Part shown: piece by piece, positions 8,389 to 16,986 of the stretch | Layout of the letters: every line of letters begins with the position of its first letter | Numbering within the stretch: the first letter of the stretch is position 1 | Position numbers and translations under genes: made by a program | Assembly (NCBI RefSeq): GCF_000196255.1 | Contig: NC_006371.1 | Coordinates: forward strand, 1,844,677-1,908,676 | DNA: 64,000 bases | DNA from: Photobacterium profundum SS9 | Lineage (GTDB): Bacteria > Pseudomonadota > Gammaproteobacteria > Enterobacterales > Vibrionaceae | Direction: 5' to 3' | The notes under the pieces: generated by a model | The model's input: only the letters and a program-made list of their open reading frames with translations | What the model was told of the DNA's origin: nothing | Databases searched by the model: none

Positions 8389-9788
8389 CATAGGTATCTA
8401 CACAGATTGAGCAAAAAACGAACTGGCTATTTGCCTCATCGCGTTTATCTCATCCATGGTGTAGGTATCTAGTACTTCACACATTTGTAGGAAAACCCAT
8501 AGTCCCGCAAGCAGTGATGGCTGAGTGACAGGCTTTGTTCGCTTAGTTAAACGACCACTCAGCTTAACCAAAAAACCTTTAAATTCATTAGCTTCATCCG
8601 AGCTGTCCGAATAAAGCTTAAATATCAACGTCGTTGCAACACTGGCTGTGATCAGACGCTTTAATATTGACTCCGCAGTAGTTTGCTGCCATTTTTCTAA
8701 CTGATGACCATCTGACTTCAATAACTTAAACCAAGATTCAATATTCCAGCGATGGCAATACCACGTTGCAATCTCTGTTGCATCAACATCCAACACGTTA
8801 GACAGCAGATACCATCTTGCTAGCTCTTTACCTTCATCATCCGTGACCAGGCTCATAACAAAGCGACAGGTGGGCGCCGCTGACGCGAGCTTTTCTGATT
8901 TCCGGTGTAACTCAACAGTCGTTTCACCAACAAACAAATAGCCCTCTTTACCTCGAAGAGAAATAACACCTTTCAAGTCTGGGGAGATTGTTCGACTGAT
9001 GATTTCAGCCGTTTTAAACTGACCTTCGTGACGGAACGTTGAGCCTTTTTTAGTTCGAGTTAGCCAGTGAACTGAGCCTAAACGTCTTAAGTCTTTCGCT
9101 GAATCTGCTTCTCTATCAACAACATGCACCAGGGGCTTGTCTAAATCTAATTGTTCTTGCCAATGAATGCTGTCAAAGAGTGAATCTAGGTGACTTTGCT
9201 TGGGTTGTAACTCTTGGCTTCGGCATTGATAAATACCGTTGCTTGTCAGTAAGTTAAGACCTGCTGGAGCAATGGGTGCGCCAGTATTTGCGTCTACCAA
9301 TAAAGACGCTTGCAGTTCGTAGCCAACATCGAGAGCGTGTGACATCTTAGTTTTATCTAACTTACTATGATGTTTAGCGAAATTGATATGGCACCAATCA
9401 TGAGCCATTAATACATATCGACTTTGACTTTCTTTCACACCAGAACGAGCAAGACCCAGCATCGGGCCACTTAGCATAGGAAAAGTCACATCCTCATTAT
9501 GATAAAAACGCCATGTTGCTTGTGTCGATGCCCATGATTGTGTGTGGTGACGAAGAGATTTTACACCTGGTGCATTGCTAGAATTAACTGTCATGTGTTC
9601 CATTATAAGGGTCTGATAACGCTTAGATAATCTTGATTCAAGGATACAGGGTAATTGATGTTGTTCAAAAAGAGTCATCGTCAATACTAATGAAATGAAA
9701 GTTAACTCTCTTGATCGTTGATCCTTAGATCAGTTCCCTTCTCTTGGCCGATTGGTTAATTCGCAACCATTTTGTGTAGATACCTATG
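8389..9788 (-). mobile_element. IS4-family (Tn5/IS50-like) insertion sequence
   Basis: 1400 bp with perfect 16-bp inverted repeats CATAGGTATCTACACA, flanked by the 8-bp direct repeat CTTAAAGC (8381-8388 and 9789-9796). It interrupts a repeat cassette, so the target is known: sister cassettes read cttaaagcgacttag at the same point. Confidence 0.92.
8398..9684 (-). CDS. IS4-family Tn5-like transposase
   Basis: 428-residue DDE transposase. The Tn5-type N-terminal domain is visible as WRFYHNEDVTFPML (about residues 55-70), followed by VLMAHDWCHINF with the first Asp, VVDREADS with the second, and the YREK-like CHRWNIESWFKLLKSDGHQLE with the catalytic Glu. Length is slightly below the ~476 residues of the Tn5 transposase. 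The frame is intact and fills the IS. Confidence 0.9.
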   Translation of the reverse strand: MTMTLFEQHQLPCILESRLSKRYQTLIMEHMTVNSSNAPGVKSLRHHTQSWASTQATWRFYHNEDVTFPMLSGPMLGLARSGVKESQSRYVLMAHDWCHINFAKHHSKLDKTKMSHALDVGYELQASLLVDANTGAPIAPAGLNLLTSNGIYQCRSQELQPKQSHLDSLFDSIHWQEQLDLDKPLVHVVDREADSAKDLRRLGSVHWLTRTKKGSTFRHEGQFKTAEIISRTISPDLKGVISLRGKEGYLFVGETTVELHRKSEKLASAAPTCRFVMSLVTDDEGKELARWYLLSNVLDVDATEIATWYCHRWNIESWFKLLKSDGHQLEKWQQTTAESILKRLITASVATTLIFKLYSDSSDEANEFKGFLVKLSGRLTKRTKPVTQPSLLAGLWVFLQMCEVLDTYTMDEINAMRQIASSFFAQSV

Positions 9789-10133
9789 CTTAAAGCGACT
9801 TAGTAAACGCTGAAGCCAAACACAGCACAGATGAGGACTTTTGTTGCAGCACGCGAAAATTGAAGAATGCCTTTGCCTACTTGGCAATGAATTTAGTACC
9901 ACAAATTTTGAACCGCAACGGGCGTAAAAACATACATCATCAATGAAAAATTGCGGCTAAAGAACTTATTGAGCGAGATAGAAAATTGGACAGAAAGTAT
10001 TGTATGCGCCAAGCCTTGAACCGCAATAACTAACAAACGAAATTCACTGCAATTCGACTGAAAAGAAATTGAAAGAGCTTCCACTTACCGAAGGCCAAAC
10101 CATAAAGATTAGGGTTAAGATGAAGGTTGTAAC

Positions 10134-10231
10134 GCCGAACATAAGTTGCACCACGACTAACTAACCAAGCGCACAAACTTCATACCAAAACTGCGGAGTA
10201 AAACGTGTCAACTTGATGTTTTTGTTAGGTT
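10134..10231 (-). repeat. attC site G
   Basis: 98 bp between gccgaac (10134-10140) and gttaggt (10225-10231). It has the gccgaac variant box used as a target by the IS10-like element at other sites but is not occupied here. Confidence 0.85.
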
Positions 10232-10283
10232 ATTATCATACAAACACTGACACTACTGATTAAGTACAATAGTGCCAGTCCTA

Positions 10284-10457
10284 TTAGGGCTTATCCTTGC
10301 TATTTTTTAGCTTTATATAAATTCGCCTTAACACTTCAAATATTGATAAAGTAATTATTGATAGGAAAATAACATTGCTCCCAAATACACTTGATAACAA
10401 TAAGATGATTACAACAACAACAATAGATACAGCAATCAACTTAAACTTATCAACCAT
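10284..10457 (-). CDS. small membrane protein, 57 residues (integron cassette)
   Basis: Reads from the ATG at 10457 to TAA at 10284-10286. The product starts MVDKFKLIAVSIVVVVIILL and has a second hydrophobic stretch around NVIFLSIITLSIF, so two membrane helices are likely, with a basic C-terminus (RRIYIKLKNSKDK). Its start codon overlaps the last codons of the upstream gene (ATGGTTGA), a common sign of translational coupling. Function unknown. Confidence 0.55.
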   Translation of the reverse strand: MVDKFKLIAVSIVVVVIILLLSSVFGSNVIFLSIITLSIFEVLRRIYIKLKNSKDKP

Positions 10458-10836
10458 TTAGCAACTCCGGGTACATAGCGTAGGTTGTTTGAAGCCAACG
10501 TCCAGTTACACCGCTTCTTTTTGCAAAAGCCATCACTTGACTATGTGTACAATCAGTATTTTTGTATATAGCCCTAACGGTACTACCTATTACAGCTCCA
10601 GCCCAAAATGAAGCATATAAACCAGCACCAACTGTACCAGTACGCGCAACCGCAGACATTTTAAGAGGTTTAACTGCACCACCAGATATAGCCATAGTTT
10701 TATCAATTCTATCGATCATAGCCCAAACGAGAGCAGCAGAGCCTGCAACTGTCTTTGTTGTTGGTAAGTTCATCAATTTCAGATTGCCATCAATATCTTT
10801 TTGTACCAATGATAAGTTTATTTTGCATGAAACCAT
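10450..10836 (-). CDS. hypothetical protein, 128 residues (integron cassette)
   Basis: Begins MVSCKINLSLVQ and contains an Ala/Gly-rich middle (about residues 50-88, including TVGAGLYASFWAGAVIG) that could be one membrane-spanning or amphipathic segment. No family recognised. It is the first gene of a cassette whose second gene overlaps its stop by 8 nt. The neighbouring pair could be a small exclusion, immunity or toxin module, but nothing in the sequence proves it. Confidence 0.6.
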   Translation of the reverse strand: MVSCKINLSLVQKDIDGNLKLMNLPTTKTVAGSAALVWAMIDRIDKTMAISGGAVKPLKMSAVARTGTVGAGLYASFWAGAVIGSTVRAIYKNTDCTHSQVMAFAKRSGVTGRWLQTTYAMYPELLNG

Positions 10837-10959
10837 CGAAAAGTCCTCTTTAAAATAGAGAACACTAGCAGCTTACAATTATGTACCAAAATCCAACTTA
10901 CACTTTTTCGAGGTGAACCGCACTTAAATGGAAATGATGTAGCAACTCGAAAACCTAAC

Positions 10960-11057
10960 GTCTAACATAAGTTGCACCACGGCTAACTCACCAAGCGCAC
11001 TGAACTCCATACCAAAACTGCGGAGTAAAACGTGTCAACTTGATGTGCTTGTTACAA
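10960..11057 (-). repeat. attC site H
   Basis: 98 bp between gtctaac (10960-10966) and gttacaa (11051-11057). Confidence 0.85.
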
Positions 11058-11485
11058 CCGATATGATTCAATAACTTAGAACTATAATACAATATCTACC
11101 TTTCAACAACAGCTTCCCTTTCTCTTTTGCGATCCACTCAACGCGACTCAATAATCACAAGCCAAATCACCACTTAAAGCGACTTAGTAAGCGCTGAAGC
11201 CAAACACAATACAGATGAGAACTTTTGTTGCGGCACGCGAAAATTGAAGTATTACCCTGCACACTTGGCAGTGAATTTAGAGCCACAAAGTTGAACCGCA
11301 ACTGGCGCTATAACCAACACCATCAGTGAACAATTGCGGCTAAAGAACGTATTGTTTCCACCAAGCCCAAAACCGCAATAGCCGACAAACGAAATTCATG
11401 GCAATTCGACTGAAAAGATATTAGATGAGCTTCCACTTGCCGAAGAGGAAACCATAAAGATTAGGGCTAAGATGGAGGTTGTAAC
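11058..11485 (-). repeat. repeat cassette R5 (428 bp)
   Basis: Repeat-cassette family member lacking about 30 bp after the second TTGCGG motif (near 11353). The cassette-sense frame found in R1 is disrupted here. Confidence 0.7.
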
Positions 11486-11583
11486 GTCTAACATAAGTTG
11501 CACCACGACCAACTCACCAAGCGCACTGAACTTCATACCAAAACTGCGGAGTAAAACGTGTCAACTTCATGTTTTTGTTATAC
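11486..11583 (-). repeat. attC site I
   Basis: 98 bp between gtctaac (11486-11492) and gttatac (11577-11583). Right arm reads CAACTTCATGTT, as in site B. Confidence 0.85.
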
Positions 11584-11880
11584 ATTTTGAGTCGCATAAC
11601 TTCCAAGCTCAAAGGCAAGTTGCGTCACAAAAACTACGCAAAAAAATGTACTACTATAGATAAGAGCACGAGCTGTCGGGAAAGCGTAAAATCGCTTAAG
11701 CATCATAAAAGGGGTAATAAAGTAAAGAGCAGTTGACGCTAATAACACTATCGGACTCCAACCCATGATATACACTACAAACGAAATAATAAAAATGAGT
11801 ATACTCGGAACAGCTATAAGCAAGGCAACCCTACCGAAGCCGAGATTTGTCTTTGCATCCTTTTTATTTAAGAAAGGCAC
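11578..11880 (-). CDS. hypothetical small membrane protein (integron cassette)
   Basis: About 100 residues with three hydrophobic stretches: VALLIAVPSILIFIISFVVYIM, SPIVLLASTALYFITPFMML and a segment near SSTFFCVVFVTQLAF. The listed start is a GTG; the open frame continues ~20 codons upstream through another hydrophobic stretch without a standard start codon, so the true start is uncertain. The TAA stop overlaps the R'' box of attC I. Function unknown. Confidence 0.55.
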   Translation of the reverse strand: MPFLNKKDAKTNLGFGRVALLIAVPSILIFIISFVVYIMGWSPIVLLASTALYFITPFMMLKRFYAFPTARALIYSSTFFCVVFVTQLAFELGSYATQNV

Positions 11881-11985
11881 TAAACCCGCGATAATTATAA
11901 TTTGAGTAAAAAATGCTAATATATATATCCCTATAATTATATTAACTTGCTAATTGTGTATTAAACTGATGTATAACGCCGAACA

Positions 11986-13295
11986 CTTACGAATCCCCAC
12001 AAAATACCTTTGTAGTTCAATCAGTAGACACGCACCTTACCTTCTGATCTAATGAATTCACCACAAACACAAAAGATTGAAAGCAAGATGCGTGATATTC
12101 AAATACTACACGAGTCGCTGGAAAATCAATGCCCTAACATTCACAAAAAGAGACTCAAATCACTCATGGACTCTGTGCAAGCATTGCTTAGCAATGATGC
12201 ACTTACGCTTACTTTGCTTGGACGTTCGCTTCCTTCAAAGGCCAAAACGAAACACTGTATTAAGCGCGTTGACCGTTTATTAGGTAACAATCACCTGCAC
12301 CACGACAGACTCGATATTTATCGTTGGCACTGTCATCAATTTTGTTCGGTCAATCCACAACCTATTGTCTTAGTCGATTGGGCTGATATTCGCGAATACG
12401 AACGACTCATGGTACTAAGAGCTTCTATTGCTGTAGAAGGACGTTCTATTACGCTTTTCGAGCAAACTTTCACCTTTAAAAACTACAATTCTCCGCGCAG
12501 TCATCAGCAGTTTCTCGATAATTTCAAAGCTGTTTTGCCTTCGCATGTCATCCCCATTATCGTGACTGATGCTGGCTTTCGTAATACCTGGTTTAGGCAG
12601 GTTGATGACATGGATTGGTGTTATCTTGGACGTGTCAGAGGAGACGTAAACGTCTTAATAAAAAACCAATGGCAACACATCAAGCAGTTGTTTATTAAAG
12701 CGAATAGCAAACCTAAATATGTAGGATTCACACAGCTTGCCAAACGAAAACCATTACAATGTCATCTTCATCTCTATAAAAAACAAACACCTAAAAAACG
12801 TAAAGACCGACCAAAAGGTCGAGAGCATTTCTCCGCCCAAGCCGTCCATAAGAAGTCAGCACTAGAACCTTGGTTGCTGGCGACTAATCTCCCAACAGAT
12901 ATATTTTCATCTCGGTGTATCGTCAGGCTCTACACCAAACGTATGCAAATTGAAGAAACGTTCCGTGACTTAAAAAGTCCGCAATACGGTTTTGGCTTAC
13001 GCCAAAGCCGTACCCATGATCCTAAACGGTTCGATATTTTGCTGCTCATTGGTCTGCTCGCTTTTATGATCTATTGGTGGTTTGGAATAATTGCAGAGCA
13101 TAACGGTTGGCACCGTCATTTTCAGGCAAATTCAGTAAAAGACCGACGAGTTTTATCATTTGTTAGGCTAGGAAAAGAGGTCTTCCGACGGCTGGAATAT
13201 CACATCAACGAACCAGCAATACGTTGGGCGCAATGCACCCTTATTCTAATGGCGAGGAAGAGTTATCGTGCGTAAATTATGTGGGGATTCCCCAG
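11986..13295 (+). mobile_element. IS10-like insertion sequence, copy 3
   Basis: 1310 bp, flanked by the perfect 9-bp duplication CGCCGAACA (11977-11985 and 13296-13304), again the attC R' box. Nearly identical to copies 1 and 2, which points to recent spread. All three copies have the same orientation. Confidence 0.93.
12088..13275 (+). CDS. IS10-like transposase
   Basis: Same protein as in copies 1 and 2 except one Val-to-Ile change (GRSITLFE). Frame intact. Start placed by alignment with the IS10 transposase; an in-frame ATG at 12052 exists. Confidence 0.9.
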   Translation: MRDIQILHESLENQCPNIHKKRLKSLMDSVQALLSNDALTLTLLGRSLPSKAKTKHCIKRVDRLLGNNHLHHDRLDIYRWHCHQFCSVNPQPIVLVDWADIREYERLMVLRASIAVEGRSITLFEQTFTFKNYNSPRSHQQFLDNFKAVLPSHVIPIIVTDAGFRNTWFRQVDDMDWCYLGRVRGDVNVLIKNQWQHIKQLFIKANSKPKYVGFTQLAKRKPLQCHLHLYKKQTPKKRKDRPKGREHFSAQAVHKKSALEPWLLATNLPTDIFSSRCIVRLYTKRMQIEETFRDLKSPQYGFGLRQSRTHDPKRFDILLLIGLLAFMIYWWFGIIAEHNGWHRHFQANSVKDRRVLSFVRLGKEVFRRLEYHINEPAIRWAQCTLILMARKSYRA

Positions 13296-13296
13296 C

Positions 13297-13394
13297 GCCG
13301 AACATAAGTTGCACCACGACCAACTCACCAAACACACTCAACTTCAGACCAAAACTGCGGAGTAAAACGTGTCAACTTGATGTTATTGTTACAA
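13297..13394 (-). repeat. attC site J
   Basis: 98 bp between gccgaac (13297-13303) and gttacaa (13388-13394). Its R' box was duplicated by IS10-like copy 3. The central region is somewhat diverged (aacacactcaacttcagacc). Confidence 0.82.
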
Positions 13395-13853
13395 CCGATA
13401 TAATTCAATAACTTAGAACTATAATACAACGTATAACTTTCAACAACTGCTCTCCCTTTCTCTTTTGCGATCCACTCAACGCTACTCAATAATCACAAGC
13501 TAAATCACCACTTAAAGCGACTTAGTAAGCGCTGAAGCCAAACACAATACAGATGAGAACTTTTGTTGCGGTACGCGAATATTGAAGAATTATCTGCCTA
13601 CTTGGCAATGAATTTAGAGCCACAAGATTTGAACCGCAACTAGCGTAAAACTAACACCATCAGTGAAAAATTGCGGCTAAAGAACTTATTGAGCACGATA
13701 GAAACTTGGTAAGAAAGCCTTGTTTCCACCAAGCCTTAAACCGCAATAAACGACAAACGAAACTCACTGCAATTCGACTGAAAAAATATTAGAAATGCTT
13801 CCACTTGCCGAAGACAACACCATAAAGATTTGGGCTAAGATGAAGGTTGTAAC
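13395..13853 (-). repeat. repeat cassette R6 (459 bp)
   Basis: Full-length repeat cassette with all four TTGCGG / ACCGCAA motifs. The cassette-sense frame has an early stop after SEFRLSFIAV, so it cannot encode the R1-type product. Confidence 0.7.
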
Positions 13854-13951
13854 GCCGAACATAAGTTGCACCACGACTAACTCACCAAGTACACTGAACT
13901 CCATACCAAAACTGCGGAGTAAAACGTGTCAACTTGATGTTCTTGTTACAA
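13854..13951 (-). repeat. attC site K
   Basis: 98 bp between gccgaac (13854-13860) and gttacaa (13945-13951). Confidence 0.85.
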
Positions 13952-14411
13952 CCTATATAACTCAATAACTTAGATCTAAAATACAGCGCATAACTATCAA
14001 CAACAACTGGCCTTTTCTCTTTTGCGATCCACTCAACGCTACTCAATAATTACAAGCCAAATCATCACTTGAAGCGCCTTAGTAAACGCAGAAGCCAAAC
14101 ACAATTCAGATAAGAACTTTTGTTGCGGCATGCTAATATTGAAGAATTATCTGCCTACTTGGCAATGAATTTAGAGAAACAATATTTGAACCGCAACCAG
14201 CGTAAAAACTAACACCATCAGTGAAAAATTGCGGCCAAAGAACTTATTGGGCAAAATATAAACTTGGCTATAAAATGTTGTGTTCACCAAATCTTGAACC
14301 GCAATAACAGACAAACGAAATTCACTGCAATTCGACTGAAAAAATATTAAAAAAGCGACCACTTGCCGAAGACTAAACCATAAAGATTAGGGCTAAGATG
14401 AAGGTTGTAAC
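13952..14411 (-). repeat. repeat cassette R7 (460 bp)
   Basis: Full-length repeat cassette. A minus-strand frame at 14171-14362 (63 codons) resembles that of R4 (SEFRLSVIAVQ, FFGRNFSLM) and also ends early. Confidence 0.7.
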
Positions 14412-14509
14412 GTCTAACATAAGTTGCACCACGACCAGCTCACCAAGAACACTGAACTCCAGACCAAAACTGCGGAGTAAAACGTGTCAACTTGATGTTT
14501 TTGTTATAA
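14412..14509 (-). repeat. attC site L
   Basis: 98 bp between gtctaac (14412-14418) and gttataa (14503-14509). Confidence 0.85.
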
Positions 14510-14861
14510 CCGATACAATTCAATTACTTAAATTCATAATGCAGCGAAAAACCCTCAACAACAGCTCGCCTTTGCTCTTTTGCGATTCACTCAACGGTAC
14601 TCAATAATCACAATCCAAATTATCACTTAAAGCGACTTAGTAAACGCTGAAACCAAACACAAAACAGATGATGACTTTTGTTGCGGCACGCGAAGATTGA
14701 AGAATTACCCTGCACACTTGGCAATGAATTTAGAGCCACAATATTTGAACCGCAATAACCGACAAACGAAACTCACTGCATTTCAACTGACAAGATATTA
14801 AAAAAGCGACCACGTGCCGAAGACAAAACCATAAAGATAATGGCAAGATGGAGGTTATAAC
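14510..14861 (-). repeat. repeat cassette R8 (352 bp, short form)
   Basis: Has the same internal deletion as R2: the first ACCGCAA context (near 14747) runs straight into the sequence after the second. The surrounding bases differ from R2 by scattered substitutions. Confidence 0.7.
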
Positions 14862-14933
14862 GCCGAACATAAGTTGCACCACGGCTAACTCACCAAGCAC
14901 ACTAAACTCCATACCAAAACTGCGGAGTAAAAC
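14862..14933 (-). repeat. attC site M, truncated by IS66 copy B
   Basis: Starts gccgaac and runs to AGTAAAAC (14926-14933), where the IS begins. The other half of the site is not found on the far side of the IS, which reads gacgaaaacgg instead. Confidence 0.82.
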
Positions 14934-16698
14934 GTAACTTCTCAATAAGTCGGGGCATAAGCGAAGAGTGATCCTGATAGTGTTTTTAAAATTAATGTTA
15001 GGATCTCTAAGATCGGCTTGATTGATCCTTTCAAACCTTCAAAATAGTAGCCTCTAACCACGTAGAGCCTTTTGTCTCAATGAAAATTAATCTCCCAGAC
15101 ATTCCAGAGTCAGAGCAAACCCCTTTGGTAAAAGGCTTAATTGGGATCATTGAGCAGCTTTCCGATACGGTTGAGCGCCAACAAGAAGAAATCACCCTCC
15201 TTAAAGACGAGATCAACGTACTAAAAGGTCAGAAAAAACGGCCCAAGTTCAAGCCGAGTAAACTCGACACAAATACCGATGAAAAGTCACACCAAGGCTC
15301 GACTGATAACAAACGGTCCGGCTCTACCAAGCGTAGCAAAAATCAAACGCTGACCATTCATCAGGATAACATTGTCCAGCCAGAACAACCTTTACCTATC
15401 GGGGCACGATTCAAGGGCTACCGAGATTTTGTCGTCCAAGAGCTAGAGATACAGTCGTGCAATGTACGTTATCGCTTAGCTTGCTATCTATTACCTGATG
15501 GTTCGACGGTTACCGCTACCTTGCCTAATGGACTAGCAGGCCAACACTTTGGCACTCGACTAAGAAGCTACATCCTCTATCAGTATCATCAATGTCAGGT
15601 CACTCAGCCTCTGTTGTTGGAACAACTTAGAGAATGGGGTATCGATATTTCCAGTGGCCAATTAAATCGCTTATTGACCGAAAATCATGATGATTTGCAT
15701 GAAGAAAAAGCCGAACTTCTGGCTGCAGGCCTGCAAAGCACTGGCTATATCACAACAGATGACACCGGAGCTAGGCATCAGGGCAAGAACGGTTTTGTCA
15801 CCCACATAGGCAATGAGTGGTTTGCTTGGTTTCAAAGTTCAGACCGAAAAAATCGGATCAACTTCCTGTCACTCCTTCGGGCTGGAAACAAGGGTTATCA
15901 GGTGAACACCTGCGCACTAAACTATATGGCGACAAATAAACTCCCTGCTCCCCAGTTAGCATTGTTAGCAAACACACCAGTGACCAACTTTGGATGTGAG
16001 GAGGAATGGTCTGCTCATCTAGTTCAGCTGGGTATTGTCGTAAAAAGGCATATTCAAATAGCGACTGAAGGTGCCTTATTGGGTTGCGCGTCAGAGAATG
16101 AAGCTTTGGGTAAACTCGCTGTGATCAGTGATGGTGCTGGACAGTTTAAGGTTCTACAACATGGTTTGTGCTGGGTACATGCGGAGCGGTTGGTCCACAA
16201 GCTTATTCCGTTGAATGAGGGACATCAAGAAGACATCGCACAAGTACGTGATGAGATTTGGTCGTTCTACAAGGAGCTGAAAGAATACAAAAAACAGCCT
16301 TGCGACACGAAGAAATCAGCTCTGTCGAAGGAGTTCGATCGGCTATTTACTCAGAAAACCCGCTATGAGCTCCTTAATCAGCAACTAAAGCGGTTAAACA
16401 AATTAAAATCAAGCTTATTGCTGGTATTGGAACGACCAGAAATTCCAATCCATACAAATGGAAGCGAAAATGATCTAAGGGAGCAGGTCAAGCGGCGCAA
16501 AGTCAGTGGAGGTACTCGTAGTGATCTTGGCCGACAATGCCGAGATACCTTTTCCAGCCTGAAAAAAACGTGCCGAAAATTAGGGGTTTCCTTCTGGAAA
16601 TATCTCAACGACCGAATTTCTCAAAGTAATGTAATCCCATCTTTAGGCTCTCTGGTGCTCCAGAAAGCCCACCCTGCCTCGGCTTATTGAGAAGTTAC
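14934..16698 (+). mobile_element. IS66-family element, copy B
   Basis: 1765 bp, the same element as copy A in opposite orientation and with an intact transposase. The left junction is at the same attC position as copy A (after AGTAAAAC), but the right flank is different and there is no target duplication, so DNA next to it was deleted or exchanged after insertion. Confidence 0.92.
15080..16690 (+). CDS. IS66-family transposase (single-gene type)
   Basis: 536 residues, intact. The N-terminal ~65 residues form a leucine-rich coiled coil (IGIIEQLSDTVERQQEEITLL). The middle has the TDDTGARHQGKNGFVTHIGN block with catalytic Asp residues, then a VISDGAGQF block and LCWVHAERLVHKLIP. The C-terminal third contains HTNGSENDLREQVKRRKVSGGTR, corresponding to the NNEAER-type block with the final Glu. 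No tnpA or tnpB genes are present, as in the single-ORF IS66 subgroup. Confidence 0.9.
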   Translation: MKINLPDIPESEQTPLVKGLIGIIEQLSDTVERQQEEITLLKDEINVLKGQKKRPKFKPSKLDTNTDEKSHQGSTDNKRSGSTKRSKNQTLTIHQDNIVQPEQPLPIGARFKGYRDFVVQELEIQSCNVRYRLACYLLPDGSTVTATLPNGLAGQHFGTRLRSYILYQYHQCQVTQPLLLEQLREWGIDISSGQLNRLLTENHDDLHEEKAELLAAGLQSTGYITTDDTGARHQGKNGFVTHIGNEWFAWFQSSDRKNRINFLSLLRAGNKGYQVNTCALNYMATNKLPAPQLALLANTPVTNFGCEEEWSAHLVQLGIVVKRHIQIATEGALLGCASENEALGKLAVISDGAGQFKVLQHGLCWVHAERLVHKLIPLNEGHQEDIAQVRDEIWSFYKELKEYKKQPCDTKKSALSKEFDRLFTQKTRYELLNQQLKRLNKLKSSLLLVLERPEIPIHTNGSENDLREQVKRRKVSGGTRSDLGRQCRDTFSSLKKTCRKLGVSFWKYLNDRISQSNVIPSLGSLVLQKAHPASAY

Positions 16699-16834
16699 GA
16701 CGAAAACGGCTAACTGACTGATAAGATTGCTATCGCAACCTTATCTCAGCCTCGCTCGCCTAGAGAAAAGGCTCAAGGCGAAGTGCCCACCAAACAAAAT
16801 CGTACAATTTACTATATAAAGAGGCTTCGGGCTT
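16699..16834. other. partial cassette, no gene seen; hairpin
   Basis: Between IS66 copy B and the short attC site. It contains an imperfect hairpin, GATAAGATTGC / GCAACCTTATC, at about 16719-16744. In cassette sense it would be the start of the cassette downstream of the short attC, cut off by the IS. Confidence 0.4.
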
Positions 16835-16891
16835 GTTCAACACCCGGGATTTAATGTCGGCTGCGCGACACTTAATCCTTATTTGTTAGAT
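16835..16891 (-). repeat. short (57-bp) attC site of a different type
   Basis: On the minus strand it begins ATCTAAC (fits RYYYAAC) and ends GTTGAAC (fits GTTRRRY). Between them the arms GGATTAAGTGTCG and CGACATTAAATCC pair imperfectly around a short loop. Length and layout match classic 57-60-bp attC sites and differ from the 98-bp sites of the array. A gene end with its stop a few bases before the R'' box (16894) supports the assignment. Confidence 0.55.
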
Positions 16892-16893
16892 AA

Positions 16894-16986
16894 TTAGCCC
16901 GACTCTAATAAATCAGTACAACGAGCACATCTGCTTTCGTAACTATTGTCTTCGCCAATTTCTTTGATCATATCGGTTACGGCGAT
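16894..16986 (-). pseudogene. C-terminal fragment of a cassette gene, truncated by the IS3 element
   Basis: About 30 codons ending IGEDNSYESRCARCTDLLESG then TAA. No start is present because the IS3-family element begins at about 16987. The two Cys residues (RCARC) might be part of a metal site. No family recognised. Confidence 0.45.

Larger units (their letters stand above)
8265..10133 (-). repeat. repeat cassette R4, split by a Tn5-like IS
   Basis: The two parts, 8265-8388 and 9789-10133, rejoin to about 461 bp once the IS and one copy of the 8-bp duplication CTTAAAGC are removed, matching R1 and R3. The minus frame at 9893-10084 (63 codons) contains SEFRLLVIAVQGL and FFSRNFSLM but then stops. 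Confidence 0.75.

Noticed and set aside
3481..16698. Composite transposon bounded by IS66 copies A and B
   Set aside because: Copy B has lost its duplication and copy A has its own perfect one, so there is no sign that the segment between them moved as a unit.
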